From contig NZ_CP132910.1 in NCBI RefSeq assembly GCF_030846775.1, positions 3,475,001 through 3,539,000 of the forward strand: 64,000 bases of DNA. Direction: 5' to 3'. Every line of letters begins with the position of its first letter. Position 1 is the stretch's first letter. This DNA is from Geothrix sp. 21YS21S-2. Its GTDB lineage: Bacteria > Acidobacteriota > Holophagae > Holophagales > Holophagaceae. The position numbers were made by a program, and so were the translations under genes. Shown here one piece after another: positions 1 through 10,321 of the stretch. Below the pieces are notes generated by a model. The model had not been told where the DNA came from. It saw only the letters and a list, made by a program, of their open reading frames with translations, and made no database searches.

Positions 1-1853
<1,853 letters not shown>

Positions 1854-1950
1854 TTCATCAATCAATTGCATCCAATCAATGAGACAATGCTTATGTTTAG
1901 GCTCGTCTCGCCTCACCCTTCGCTTCAACACTTCGAAGTCTGACCCCTTC

Positions 1951-2063
1951 GTCGTGGCTTTACCCTGGAGGTCACACCCGTTCCCATCCCGAACACGGCA
2001 GTTAAGCTCCAGAGGGCCGATGATACTTCCTGGCACACAGGTGGAAAAGTAGGTCGCCGCGAC
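1951..2063 (+). rRNA. rrf: 5S ribosomal RNA
   Basis: Small rRNA of the large subunit. The ends GTCGTGGC and GCCGCGAC pair to form helix I, and the internal CCCATCCCGAACACGGCAGTTAAG block is the conserved loop B/C region of bacterial 5S rRNA. It lies about 100 bases after the 23S 3' end, the usual 23S-5S arrangement, with no tRNA in the spacer. A strong terminator follows immediately, so this is the last gene of the rRNA operon. Ends are set by the helix I pairing and may differ by one or two bases. Confidence 0.93.
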
Positions 2064-2073
2064 GTTAAAATCC

Positions 2074-2106
2074 AAAGCCCCCCATGCGATGGGGGGCTTT
2101 TTTTTT
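2074..2106 (+). terminator. Rho-independent terminator of the rRNA operon
   Basis: A perfect stem AAAGCCCCCC / GGGGGGCTTT closes a 7-base loop and is followed by a run of eight further T residues. It sits 10 bases after the 5S rRNA end, as expected for an rRNA operon terminator. Confidence 0.95.
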
Positions 2107-2138
2107 GTCCGGTTCGCTGGGGTGGGGTGGCGGGAAGG

Positions 2139-2471
2139 TCACCTCCAGAGGATCACACCCTTCGCGGTCAATATGAAATTATCATTTCCGTTGCACACCT
2201 GGGCGCCGTGACGAATTTCGCTGTAGGGCGTCTGGATCAGCACGGGCTTGCTGCCATTGTTGATCACCATCGTCACGGAATGGAACGGGCCCGACTTGAA
2301 ATTGGCGGTCTTTCCCGGGGCAACGAACTGGGCCGAATGAACCCAGTTGTCGACGAAAAAGATGGCGTCGGATCCTGAATCGTTCCGCACCGAATAGGAG
2401 CCAGCCCAGGCGGCGGAGGCAGCTGCCAGGATCAAGGCCGGCAGGAGGAGGGTTTTGAGATGGCTGCTCAC
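2139..2471 (-). CDS. small exported protein of unknown function (110 aa)
   Basis: I do not recognise a family. The N-terminus has a typical Sec signal peptide: a short basic start (MSSHLK), a hydrophobic stretch LLLPALILAAASA and a likely signal peptidase cut after AWA near residue 23. The mature part of about 87 residues is rich in Asn/Ser/Val and contains one Cys, so it is probably a small beta-rich periplasmic or secreted protein. The stop codon lies close to the rRNA terminator, with the genes converging. It stands alone, 165 bases from the next minus-strand gene. Coding potential is supported by the signal peptide and clean frame; function is unknown. Confidence 0.65.
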   Translation of the reverse strand: MSSHLKTLLLPALILAAASAAWAGSYSVRNDSGSDAIFFVDNWVHSAQFVAPGKTANFKSGPFHSVTMVINNGSKPVLIQTPYSEIRHGAQVCNGNDNFILTAKGVILWR

Positions 2472-2636
2472 GGATGAATTCCTTTCCGAGGTGGGTGCTC
2501 CTGGCCGTCACAGGGAACGCGCTGGATGGGGTTGATCGGCAATGGAAGCATAAATAAAATATGAACCACGTCAAGGTCGGGCCCCGCTCGCCTCCGGGAC
2601 CCTTCCCTCCCGGCACTCCGCCTTCCGCGGCGGCGT

Positions 2637-3500
2637 TCAGCGCCTGCAGGCGAGGTAATCCACGCCGCCAGCGCACTCGGGATTGCCTTTGAGGAAGGTC
2701 GGTGTGAACCTCACGCGGGTGACCGTCCTGAATCCTGCCCGGTACTTCAGGCTCGCCTCCAGTTCCGGTACCAGGTAGGTCGTCTTCCAGAACGCAAGGG
2801 CGCCTGCCCGGGTCGCGCCGTCCAGGCTCAGCCAATTCATGGGCACATGAAGCATGCCTGGCAACCAGGGCTGGAGGCCTCCGCCTTCGCTCCGTTTGGC
2901 GTCGGCCTTGAGCATGGCCAGATGCAGGGTCCGGCCGAACTGCCTGGCGTCGTAGTCGCGATCGCCGGTTGGTCGTTGGAAATTCAAGGGCTCATTGGGG
3001 TTCCCGGGGTCGGTTCCGAAGGCGAGGGCACCCCAGCTCTCCAGGGGCAGAAAAAAGGTGCCGTGTTCGCTCATTAACTTATTAATGAAAACGTAGTGGA
3101 TCGTCGTCCATTCCGTGAACTTGACCACGGAATGATCGAAGAGGACGGCGTCGACCTTTCCGGCCAGGGCGCTGGCCAGGTAGCCGAGGTGCCTCGGCTG
3201 GTTGAAGTCCAGCTGGACATGGGGCTCGGCCGAAGGGTCATGGGCCTCGATGCTCACGAAGATCCACTTGGGAGCGAATGCGGGAGGGTGGGAGGCCTTC
3301 TGGAAACGGGCGGCCTCCTGCGTGCGCGCTCCGAGCACGAGCTGGACCTTGCCGCGGTGATCCGGGTTGGCCCGCCAGGCCTCCAGGGCGGCCCGGGCCT
3401 CCATGCACTGGGCCCAGACCTGCGCGTCCGTCGGGGTGGCGCCGGCCGAGGTTGCGGCAAGCGTGCCCGCAACGAGAGCTCCTTTGAGAATGTCCAACAC
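2637..3500 (-). CDS. exported protein of unknown function (287 aa)
   Basis: The reading frame extends upstream to 3620, but I place the start at the GTG at 3500: it follows a purine-rich GGGGGAGGGGGAAG ribosome-binding stretch and begins a good signal peptide (VLDILKGALVAGTLAATSAGA). The longer version would overlap the thrS leader and has no signal. The mature protein has two Cys near the C-terminus (ECAGGVDYLAC) that could form a disulfide. The middle region, with FVSIEAHDP, LDFNQPRHLGYL and DAVLFDHSVVKF, alternates strands and helices in a way that recalls a Rossmann-like enzyme, but no motif is diagnostic. Function not assigned. Confidence 0.6.
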   Translation of the reverse strand: MLDILKGALVAGTLAATSAGATPTDAQVWAQCMEARAALEAWRANPDHRGKVQLVLGARTQEAARFQKASHPPAFAPKWIFVSIEAHDPSAEPHVQLDFNQPRHLGYLASALAGKVDAVLFDHSVVKFTEWTTIHYVFINKLMSEHGTFFLPLESWGALAFGTDPGNPNEPLNFQRPTGDRDYDARQFGRTLHLAMLKADAKRSEGGGLQPWLPGMLHVPMNWLSLDGATRAGALAFWKTTYLVPELEASLKYRAGFRTVTRVRFTPTFLKGNPECAGGVDYLACRR

Positions 3501-3679
3501 CTTCCCCCTCCCCCGCGTCAGATAGATTAATAGTTCGTTGAAGCACCCCGAGGTTCCCCGGCAGGATGGCGATGGCACGGGAAACCCGGCGCCAACGCGC
3601 TTCCGGGGACGCCGCGACACTTGGAGCGGGCGCGGTGTGCGGGTTTGGAGTAAGCTTGAGGTTTGACGCGAGGATCGCC

Positions 3680-5593
3680 ATGGCAGTTTCAGTCCGTCTT
3701 CCCGATGATTCCATCCGCGAACTGCCGGATGGGGCGACCGGCGCGGACCTTGCCCTGAGCATCAGCCCCCGCCTGCTTGATGCCGCCCTGGCCTTGCGGG
3801 TGGACGGCAAGCTCACCGACCTGAAGGCCCCCCTGACCGAGGGCGCCAAGGTCGCCGTGGTCACCAACAAGGATCCGGAGTCCCTCGATGTGATCCGCCA
3901 CTCGGCGGCCCACCTCCTGGCCCAGGCGGTCAAGCGGCTATTTCCCAAGGCCAAGGTCGGGATCGGCCCGGTCATCGAGGATGGTTTTTATTATGATTTC
4001 ATGGTTGATCCCTTTTTTACTCCCGAGGATCTCGTCGCCATCGAAGCGGAAATGCATCGGCTCAGCCAGGAGGCCGTCCCCGTGCAGCGCGAGGAACTCG
4101 GCCGTGACCAGGCCGTGGCCCTGTTCCAGGGAATGGGCGAAGGGCTCAAGGTTGAACTGGTTTCGGACATTCCGGCCGATGAGCGGATTTCCGGGTACCG
4201 CCAGGGCGACTTCTATGACCTCTGCCGCGGCCCCCACGTGCCGGACACGGGCAAGCTCAAGGCCTTCAAGCTTCTGAACACCGCCGCCGCCTACTGGAAG
4301 GGGGACGAGAAGAACGTCCAGCTCTGCCGCATCTACGGCACGGCCTTCCACACGGCCAAGGAACTGGAGGAGCACCTGCGCCTCCTGGAGGAGGCCCGCA
4401 CCCGGGACCACCGCAAGCTGGGCAAGGAGCTGGGCCTGTTCTCCTTCCACCCGGAGGCGCCGGCCTCGCCCTTCTTCCACCCCAAGGGCACCATCGTCTA
4501 CACCGAGCTGGTCAACTACATGCGTGCCCTGTACGCCAGGCAGGGCTATTCCGAGGTCATCACCCCCCAGGCCCTGGACGTGGCCCTGTGGAAGACCAGC
4601 GGCCACTACGACCACTACGTGGACAACATGTACTTCACCACCGTGGACGAGCGGGAGTACGCCCTCAAGCCCATGAACTGCCCCAGCCACTGCCTCATCT
4701 ACGGCAACGGCCGGCACAGCTACCGGGACCTGCCCATCCGGTACGCGGACTTCGGCCGGCTGCACCGGTACGAGCGCTCCGGCGTCACCCACGGCCTGAC
4801 CCGGGTGCGCACCTTCTGCCAGGACGACGCCCACATCTATTGCATGCCCGAGCAGATGAAGGAGGAGATGGCCTCCTTCCTGGATTTCATCCGGAACGTC
4901 TACCACACCTTCGGCTTCGACGAGCTGCGGGTGAACCTGTCCACGCGGCCCGAGAGCCGGCTGGGCAGCGATGAGATCTGGGACCACGCCGAGGGGGCCC
5001 TGGCCTCCGCCCTGGACGAAGCCGGCATGCCCTACAACATCAACGCGGGCGACGGCGCCTTCTACGGGCCCAAGATCGACTTCCAGGTGCTCGACGCCCT
5101 CAAGCGGCCTTGGCAGCTGGGCACCCTGCAGGTGGACTACTCCATGCCCAGCCGCTTCGGTCTCATCTACGTCAAGGCCGACGGCTCCGAGGGCCAGCCC
5201 GTCATGCTCCACCGGGCCATCCTGGGCAGCCTCGAGCGCTTCATGGGGATCCTCATCGAGCACTGCGCCGGGGCCTTCCCCACCTGGCTGGCTCCCGTCC
5301 AGGTGGCCATCCTGCCCATCACGGACCGGGCCCACGATTTCGCGCGCACCATCCGGGACAGGGCCCTGGACCTGGGCGTGCGGGTGGACCTGGACCTGCG
5401 CAACGAGAAGGTCAACGCCAAGATCCGGGACGCCCAGCTGAGCAAGGTTCCCTACATGCTCGTGCTGGGGGACCGGGAAGCCGCCGCCGGCACGGTCTCC
5501 GTGCGGCATCGCCACCGGGGCGACCTGGGAGCCCAGCCCCTGGAGGGGTTCTTCGAGAGCCTGATCCAGGAGATCCGGACGAGGGCGCGGTGA
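3680..5593 (+). CDS. thrS: threonyl-tRNA synthetase
   Basis: Charges tRNA-Thr with threonine in the cytoplasm. The 637-residue length matches the bacterial family. Domains in order: N-terminal TGS domain (about 1-62, beginning MAVSVRLPDDSIRELPDG), the second additional editing domain (HSAAHLLAQAVKRLFP at about 75, the HxxxH zinc motif of the editing site), the class II catalytic core with MNCPSHCLIY contributing a zinc ligand and RYADFGRLHRYERSG as motif 2, then the C-terminal anticodon-binding domain. The ATG at 3680 was chosen over an in-frame start 114 bases upstream because it matches the TGS N-terminus of the family. It begins the thrS-infC-rpmI-rplT-pheS-pheT block common in bacteria. 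Confidence 0.97.
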   Translation: MAVSVRLPDDSIRELPDGATGADLALSISPRLLDAALALRVDGKLTDLKAPLTEGAKVAVVTNKDPESLDVIRHSAAHLLAQAVKRLFPKAKVGIGPVIEDGFYYDFMVDPFFTPEDLVAIEAEMHRLSQEAVPVQREELGRDQAVALFQGMGEGLKVELVSDIPADERISGYRQGDFYDLCRGPHVPDTGKLKAFKLLNTAAAYWKGDEKNVQLCRIYGTAFHTAKELEEHLRLLEEARTRDHRKLGKELGLFSFHPEAPASPFFHPKGTIVYTELVNYMRALYARQGYSEVITPQALDVALWKTSGHYDHYVDNMYFTTVDEREYALKPMNCPSHCLIYGNGRHSYRDLPIRYADFGRLHRYERSGVTHGLTRVRTFCQDDAHIYCMPEQMKEEMASFLDFIRNVYHTFGFDELRVNLSTRPESRLGSDEIWDHAEGALASALDEAGMPYNINAGDGAFYGPKIDFQVLDALKRPWQLGTLQVDYSMPSRFGLIYVKADGSEGQPVMLHRAILGSLERFMGILIEHCAGAFPTWLAPVQVAILPITDRAHDFARTIRDRALDLGVRVDLDLRNEKVNAKIRDAQLSKVPYMLVLGDREAAAGTVSVRHRHRGDLGAQPLEGFFESLIQEIRTRAR

Positions 5594-5659
5594 TCTTTGC
5601 TTTATTTTTTGGGAAATGACTGATAACATCACTTTCCTTGCAATGATGGGGAGGAACGT

Positions 5660-6274
5660 ATCCGAGCTAACGAAACGAGAATCAACGATGGCATCCGCGC
5701 AGCGGAGGTCAGAGTCATCGACGAGGATGGAACCCAGCTGGGTGTAATGACCCCGCATGAGGCCGTCAGAGTCGCTGAGGCCAAAGGCCTTGATGTGGTT
5801 GAGGTGTCCCCCACCGCCAACCCCCCGGTCTGCAGGATCATGGACTACGGCAAGTACAAGTTCATGGAAGCCAAGCGGGAACACGCCGCCCGGGCGAAGC
5901 AGAAGAACATCGTGGTCAAGGAGGTGAAGTTCCGCCCCCGCACCGACGACCACGACTTCGATTTCAAGGTCAAGCACATCCTCCGCTTCCTCGAAGAGGG
6001 GGACAAGGTGAAGGTCGTCGTCATGTTCCGGGGCCGCGAAGTGGTCCACCGGGACATCGGCTACCGGATCATTGAAGACGTGCTGACCCGGATCGGCGAG
6101 CGATGCATCGTCGAGAAGCCCGCCGGAATCGATGGCCGCGACATGCACGCCATCATCATCCCCAGGCCGGTCGAGCAGTTGATCAAGAAGGTCAAGCCCA
6201 CCAAACCCCCAACCCCCGCGGCCGACGAACCTGGTTCCACGCCAGAAGGGGCGAAGGTAGCCGGATCGCTCTGA
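5660..6274 (+). CDS. infC: translation initiation factor IF-3, probable ATC start
   Basis: IF-3 binds the 30S subunit and polices start-codon choice. The first in-frame ATG (5747) would delete the conserved N-terminus. Reading upstream in frame gives I-R-A-N-E-T-R-I-N-D-G-I-R-A-A-E-V-R-V, the family's N-terminal region (compare RVNxxIRAxEVR). The best start is ATC at 5660, five bases after the Shine-Dalgarno GGGGAGGA (5648-5655); no ATG, GTG or TTG fits. E. coli infC starts with AUU, which lets IF-3 repress its own translation. The product is about 204 aa, longer than the usual ~180 because of a Pro/Lys-rich C-terminal tail. Followed 25 bases later by rpmI. Confidence 0.93.
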   Translation: MRANETRINDGIRAAEVRVIDEDGTQLGVMTPHEAVRVAEAKGLDVVEVSPTANPPVCRIMDYGKYKFMEAKREHAARAKQKNIVVKEVKFRPRTDDHDFDFKVKHILRFLEEGDKVKVVVMFRGREVVHRDIGYRIIEDVLTRIGERCIVEKPAGIDGRDMHAIIIPRPVEQLIKKVKPTKPPTPAADEPGSTPEGAKVAGSL

Positions 6275-6299
6275 TCCATTCACCCGCTAGAGGTATGTC

Positions 6300-6497
6300 A
6301 TGCCCAAGCTCAAGACCCACAAGGGCGCCCAGAAGCGCTTCAAGAAGACCGGCAGCGGTCTCTTCAAGCGCGGCTGTTCCCACCAGCGCCACATCCTGAC
6401 CAGCAAGTCCAGCAAGCGCAAGCGCCAGCTGGACATGGGCGGAATGGTGGACAAGTCCGATCTCGGACGCGTCCGCGCCATGCTGCCTTACGCCTGA
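6300..6497 (+). CDS. rpmI: 50S ribosomal protein L35
   Basis: A 65-residue, highly basic ribosomal protein. The N-terminus [20 protein letters not shown] and the [12 protein letters not shown] segment are the family signature. It sits between infC and rplT as in most bacteria. In enterobacteria L20 binds the rpmI leader to repress both genes; I see no clear copy of that structure here, so regulation is open. Confidence 0.97.
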   Translation: MPKLKTHKGAQKRFKKTGSGLFKRGCSHQRHILTSKSSKRKRQLDMGGMVDKSDLGRVRAMLPYA

Positions 6498-6585
6498 TCA
6501 GGAAACCCACGACCCCGGCGGCTGACGCCGCCCCCGCAGTGGCCTTCAAAATCCTCCGGGATTGCCACAAGGAAAGGAAGAACAG

Positions 6586-6933
6586 ATGACTCGAGTCAAA
6601 CGTGGCTTTAAGCGGGTTCAGCGCCGCAAGCGGATGCTGAAGTTCGCCAAGGGTTTCTACGGCGCCAAGTCCCGCCTCTACCGGAGCGCGAAGGAAGCCG
6701 TCGAGAAGGCCCTCCTCTATTCGTACCGCGACCGCAAGGTGCGCAAGCGCGATTTCCGCCGGCTCTGGATCGTCCGCATCGGCGCCGCCGCCGAGCAGAA
6801 CGGCATGTCCTACTCCCGCTTCATGGGCGGACTGAAGAAGGCCAGCATCGACCTGGACCGCAAGATCCTCGCCGACCTCGCCGTGCGCAATCCGGAGGCC
6901 TTTACCAAGCTCGTGGCCGTGGCCAAGGGCTGA
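6586..6933 (+). CDS. rplT: 50S ribosomal protein L20
   Basis: Early-assembly 23S-binding protein, 115 residues, the normal length. Starts [20 protein letters not shown] and contains the conserved [17 protein letters not shown] and the [18 protein letters not shown] block. I use ATG 6586 rather than an in-frame ATG 24 bases upstream, because the family begins at this residue and GGAAAGGAAG lies just before it. The 88-base gap from rpmI holds no other gene. Confidence 0.96.
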   Translation: MTRVKRGFKRVQRRKRMLKFAKGFYGAKSRLYRSAKEAVEKALLYSYRDRKVRKRDFRRLWIVRIGAAAEQNGMSYSRFMGGLKKASIDLDRKILADLAVRNPEAFTKLVAVAKG

Positions 6934-6963
6934 GCGAAGCAATCTCCACCATCGCAACAGACC

Positions 6964-6995
6964 GGAAGGCCGCATATGCGGCCTTCCTCTGTTTT
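6964..6995 (+). terminator. hairpin with short T tract between rplT and pheS
   Basis: A perfect 12-bp palindrome GGAAGGCCGCAT / ATGCGGCCTTCC (6964-6987) is followed by TCTGTTTT. It could end or attenuate the infC-rplT transcript ahead of pheS, whose ATG lies 11 bases after the T run. No leader peptide rich in Phe codons is visible in the 73-base gap, so classic pheST attenuation is not supported. Confidence 0.6.
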
Positions 6996-7006
6996 GAGGA
7001 AACGCC

Positions 7007-8101
7007 ATGGAAACCTCCCTGCTGCCACCCGAGATCGAAGAGGCCCACCGGATCTTCCCCGAGGCCCTCGCCGCCTGCGCCGACCTGGACGCCCTCCTGC
7101 GCCTGAAGGGCGCCTACGTGGGCCGCGAGGGCAGCCACGCCGCGCGCCTCATGGAGCTGCTCAAGGCGGCCCCCAAGGACCAGAAGCGCGAGCTGGGCGC
7201 GGCCGCCAACGCCCTCAAGACCCGGTGGGAGGAAGGGCTCAAGGCCCGCCAGGCCGAGCTGGAGGAGGCCCGCAAGGCCACCGCCGCCCTGGCCAACGCC
7301 TGGGACCCGGCCCTTCCGCCGCCCCTGCCGGCCCAGGGGGCGCTGCACCCCCTGAACCGCCTCATGGACCGCCTGGTGGACGTGTTCCGCCCCCTGGGCT
7401 ATCACGTGGAGGAGGGGCCCGAGGCCGAGACCGAGGAGCACAACTTCGACGGCCTGAACATCCCCGAGGACCACCCCGCCCGGGGCAGCGCGGACACCTT
7501 CTACTTCAGGGACGCCGACGGCCTCCTGCTGCGCACCCACACCAGCCCCGTGCAGGTGCGGGTCCTCAAGCGCATCGCGGAGAAGGGCCCCGACGGCCTT
7601 TCCGCCCTCGAGCGCAGCGGCGGCATCCGCTTCCTGGCCCCGGGCCGGGTCTACCGCAAGGACGAGATCGATCCCACCCACAGCCCCATGTTCCACCAGG
7701 TGGAGGGCATGCTCATCGGCAAGGGCATCGGCATGCACCACCTGAAGGGGACCCTGGCCTACGCCATGAAAGCCCTGTTCGGGCCCGGGGCCGAGGTGCG
7801 GTTCCGGCCCAGCTACTTCCCCTTCGTGGAGCCGGGCGCCGAGATGGACGTGCGCTGCCCCCTGTGCGGCGGGAGCGGCTGCCGGGTCTGCAAGGGCTCG
7901 GGCTGGGTGGAGCTCCTGGGCTCCGGCCTCATCCACCCCAACGTGCTGGCCTACGCCGGCATCGACCCGGCGGTGTGGAGCGGCTTCGCGTTCGGCATGG
8001 GCGTGGAGCGCACCGCGATGATGGTGAGCCAGACCCCGGATCTCCGGCTCTTCTTCGAAAACGACCAGAGGTTCCTCAAGACCATGGGAGGGCTGGACTG
8101 A
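7007..8101 (+). CDS. pheS: phenylalanyl-tRNA synthetase alpha subunit
   Basis: Catalytic subunit of the (alpha-beta)2 enzyme that charges tRNA-Phe. The 364 residues comprise an N-terminal helical arm (about 1-105) and the class II core. Visible motifs: HPLNRLMDRLVDVFRPLGY, GPEAETEEHNFDGLNIPEDHPAR, TSPVQVRVLK, the motif 2 region RVYRKDEIDPTHSPMFHQVEG, the Cys-rich CPLCGGSGCRVCKGSGW loop and motif 3 GFAFGMGVERTAMM. Its TGA overlaps the pheT ATG by one base, indicating translational coupling of the two subunits. Confidence 0.96.
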   Translation: METSLLPPEIEEAHRIFPEALAACADLDALLRLKGAYVGREGSHAARLMELLKAAPKDQKRELGAAANALKTRWEEGLKARQAELEEARKATAALANAWDPALPPPLPAQGALHPLNRLMDRLVDVFRPLGYHVEEGPEAETEEHNFDGLNIPEDHPARGSADTFYFRDADGLLLRTHTSPVQVRVLKRIAEKGPDGLSALERSGGIRFLAPGRVYRKDEIDPTHSPMFHQVEGMLIGKGIGMHHLKGTLAYAMKALFGPGAEVRFRPSYFPFVEPGAEMDVRCPLCGGSGCRVCKGSGWVELLGSGLIHPNVLAYAGIDPAVWSGFAFGMGVERTAMMVSQTPDLRLFFENDQRFLKTMGGLD

Positions 8102-10062
8102 TGCTCATCGAACGCGGCGCACTGCACCAGGAGCTCCCGGCCCTCGCGGGAACGTCCACCCCCGACCTCTGCGAGCTGCTCGCGGGCCTCGGCTTCCCCG
8201 TGGACGGGGTGGAGACCGTGGACGGCACCACGGTCCTCGACGTGGACATCACCGCCAACCGCGGCGACGCCCAGTCCCACCGGGGCATCGCCCGGGACCT
8301 GGCCGCCAAGCTGGGCGCGGCCCTCGCGGCCCTCCCCGTCCAGGCGCCCGCCCCGGGCGAGCCCCTGCTCCCGGTCCGCCTGGAGGCCGGCGAGGCCGGC
8401 CCCTTCTACGCCACGGCCGTGCTGGAGCTGGGCAGGGGCCAGGGCACCCCCGCCGCGGTGAAGGCCTTCCTGGGCGCCCTGGGATCCTCCGCCAAGGACA
8501 TGCCCGCGGTGGACGCCTCCAACGAACTGCTCCACCGCTACGGCCACCCCACCCACGCCTTCGACGCGGACCGCATCCAGGGCTTCCTGGCGGTGCGCTG
8601 GGCCCGGGACGGCGAGACCCTCGTGACCCTGGACGGCGTGGAGCGCAAGCTCACGCCCAGGGACCTCCTCATCGCCGACGGGGCCGGCCCCGTGGCCCTG
8701 GCGGGCGTCATGGGCGGCGACGCCACCAAGGTCACCGGGGCAACCCGACGGGTCCTGCTGGAGAGCGCCTGGTTCGATCCCCGCACCGTGCGCGCCATGG
8801 CCCACCGCCACGGGCTGCACACGGACGCCTCCCACCGCTTCGGCCGCGGGGCGGACCCCGCCATGGCCGTGCCGGCCCGCGACCTGCTCGCCCTGCGCCT
8901 GCGGGACTGGGCCGGCGCCACGCTGCAGTCGGCCTGGAGCGTGGGCGCGCTGCCCACCCCCAAGGCCCCCGTGGCGCTCCCCTGGGCCATGGTGGACCGG
9001 GTCGCCGGGCACCCCGTGGATCCCGGCCGGGCCGCGGACCTCCTGCGGGCCCTCGGCTGCGCCCTGGAGCCGGTCCCCGGAGGCGCCCGCGTGACGCCCC
9101 CCACCTGGCGCCACGACCTGGCCTGTCCCGAGGACCTGGCCGAGGAGGTCCTGCGCCTCCTGGGCTACGACGGCATCCCTTCCGTGCTTCCCCCCCTGGA
9201 GAGCAGCCCGGAACCCCTGGCCCCCGGGTATCTCAAGCGGCGCAAGCTCGCCTCCCGCCTGGCCAACCTGGGATTTTTCCAGACCGTCACCCTGGGCTTC
9301 GGCGACCCCCAGGAGGACGTCCTGGGCGACGGGCCCGCCCGGCGGACCCTGGCCAATCCCCTGGGAGAGGATTATTCCCTCATGCGCGGCACCCTCCTGC
9401 GGGACCTGGACAAGGTGGCCCGCCTGAACCTGGAGAAGGGCGCCCGGGACGTGCGGTTCTTCGAGATCGCCCCGGTGTTCGAGGCCCGGCCCGGCCAGCC
9501 CCTGAAGGAGACCTGGACCCTGGGCCTCGTGTGGGGCGGGGAGATGGGCGGGGAGGACCCCCTCACCCCGCCCCGGAAGCTCTCCGGCCCCGAAGGCCGC
9601 AGCCACCTCCAGGGCGTCCTGCAGGCCCTGGGCGTGCCCCGGGCCGAGACGGAGGCCTTCGGCCGGTGGGAATTCACCGAAGGCGGCGGCACGGTCCTGG
9701 GCTGGCACTTCGAGCTGCCCATCGACGCCATCCCCGACGCCGGGGAACGGGTCATCCCCCGCTTCGCCCCCTTCAGCCGCTTCCCCACCGTGGAACGGGA
9801 CCTGTCCCTCCTGGTGGGCCTGGACCAGCCCTACGGCGCCCTGACGGCAGCCATGGAGGCCGCCCTGGCGGCCACCCCCCTCCAGGACCTGCGCTGCGTG
9901 GACGTCTTCCGCCACAAGAGCCTGCCCCCGGGCCGGCAGGCCTGGCTGATGCGCCTGAGGTTCCAGGCCATGGACCGCACCCTCACCGGGGAGGAGGTGG
10001 AAACCTGGGTTCTTTCGGCCCTGAACGCCGCCCAGGGCCTCGGAGTCCAACTTCGGGGCTAG
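8101..10062 (+). CDS. pheT: phenylalanyl-tRNA synthetase beta subunit, lacking the N-terminal tRNA-binding (EMAP/OB) domain
   Basis: Beta subunit of PheRS. At 653 aa it is about 140 residues shorter than the usual ~790. The missing part can be located: the N-terminal LxxLGFPVDGVE segment (about 25-37) runs almost directly into LDVDITANRGDAQSHRGIARDLAAKLG, whereas the typical protein has a ~115-residue OB-fold tRNA-binding domain between these blocks. The rest is present: B3/4 editing-type domain (YGHPTHAFDADRI), B5 (RVLLESAWFDPRTVRAMAHRHGLHTDASHRF lies before it), the catalytic-like core (LLGYDGIPSVLP) and the C-terminal FDX-ACB domain (FSRFPTVERDLSLLV). The frame is continuous, so this is not a frameshift. 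Starts at the ATG overlapping the pheS stop. Confidence 0.95.
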   Translation: MLIERGALHQELPALAGTSTPDLCELLAGLGFPVDGVETVDGTTVLDVDITANRGDAQSHRGIARDLAAKLGAALAALPVQAPAPGEPLLPVRLEAGEAGPFYATAVLELGRGQGTPAAVKAFLGALGSSAKDMPAVDASNELLHRYGHPTHAFDADRIQGFLAVRWARDGETLVTLDGVERKLTPRDLLIADGAGPVALAGVMGGDATKVTGATRRVLLESAWFDPRTVRAMAHRHGLHTDASHRFGRGADPAMAVPARDLLALRLRDWAGATLQSAWSVGALPTPKAPVALPWAMVDRVAGHPVDPGRAADLLRALGCALEPVPGGARVTPPTWRHDLACPEDLAEEVLRLLGYDGIPSVLPPLESSPEPLAPGYLKRRKLASRLANLGFFQTVTLGFGDPQEDVLGDGPARRTLANPLGEDYSLMRGTLLRDLDKVARLNLEKGARDVRFFEIAPVFEARPGQPLKETWTLGLVWGGEMGGEDPLTPPRKLSGPEGRSHLQGVLQALGVPRAETEAFGRWEFTEGGGTVLGWHFELPIDAIPDAGERVIPRFAPFSRFPTVERDLSLLVGLDQPYGALTAAMEAALAATPLQDLRCVDVFRHKSLPPGRQAWLMRLRFQAMDRTLTGEEVETWVLSALNAAQGLGVQLRG

Positions 10063-10084
10063 AATAAATCCTAAAGAGGCCCCC

Positions 10085-10321
10085 ATGGACGTTCTGAAAC
10101 AGCTCGAGACGAAGCTTCAGGGACTGGTGCAGCAGCGGAACCAGTACCGGGATGAACTGGCCGCCCTGAAGGCGGACATGGGAAGCAGCGACGAGGAGCT
10201 CCGCAACCTGCGGCGGCGCCTGGAGGACCTCCAGGCCGACCAAGCGGCCTGGCAGAAGGAAAGGGACGGCGTGAGGAAGCAAGTGGAATCAATTCTTAAG
10301 ATGGTCGAGGGCATCGAATGA
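10085..10321 (+). CDS. short coiled-coil protein, ZapB-like
   Basis: A 78-residue protein that is almost entirely one heptad-patterned coiled coil (LKQLETKLQGLVQQRNQYRDEL ... LEDLQADQAAW). Size, composition and its position directly before zapA (4-bp ATGA overlap) suggest a ZapB-type partner that acts with ZapA at the FtsZ ring. The sequence itself is too low in information to prove the family. It is 22 bases after pheT and probably cotranscribed with it. Confidence 0.75.
   Translation: MDVLKQLETKLQGLVQQRNQYRDELAALKADMGSSDEELRNLRRRLEDLQADQAAWQKERDGVRKQVESILKMVEGIE

Noticed and set aside
1854-1950. tRNA gene in the 23S-5S spacer
   Set aside because: The 97-base spacer has no cloverleaf pairing or T-loop GTTCRANYC motif.
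3938-6283. 781-residue frame on the minus strand opposite thrS and infC
   Set aside because: It is antisense to two certain housekeeping genes and its composition (Val/Leu/Gly/His-rich) is the mirror of high-GC codon use.
6934-7006. pheST leader-peptide attenuator
   Set aside because: A hairpin is present, but no short reading frame with a run of Phe codons precedes it.
7951-10086. 711-residue minus-strand frame opposite pheT
   Set aside because: Antisense shadow of a certain gene; repetitive Gly/Ala/Gln composition and no motifs.
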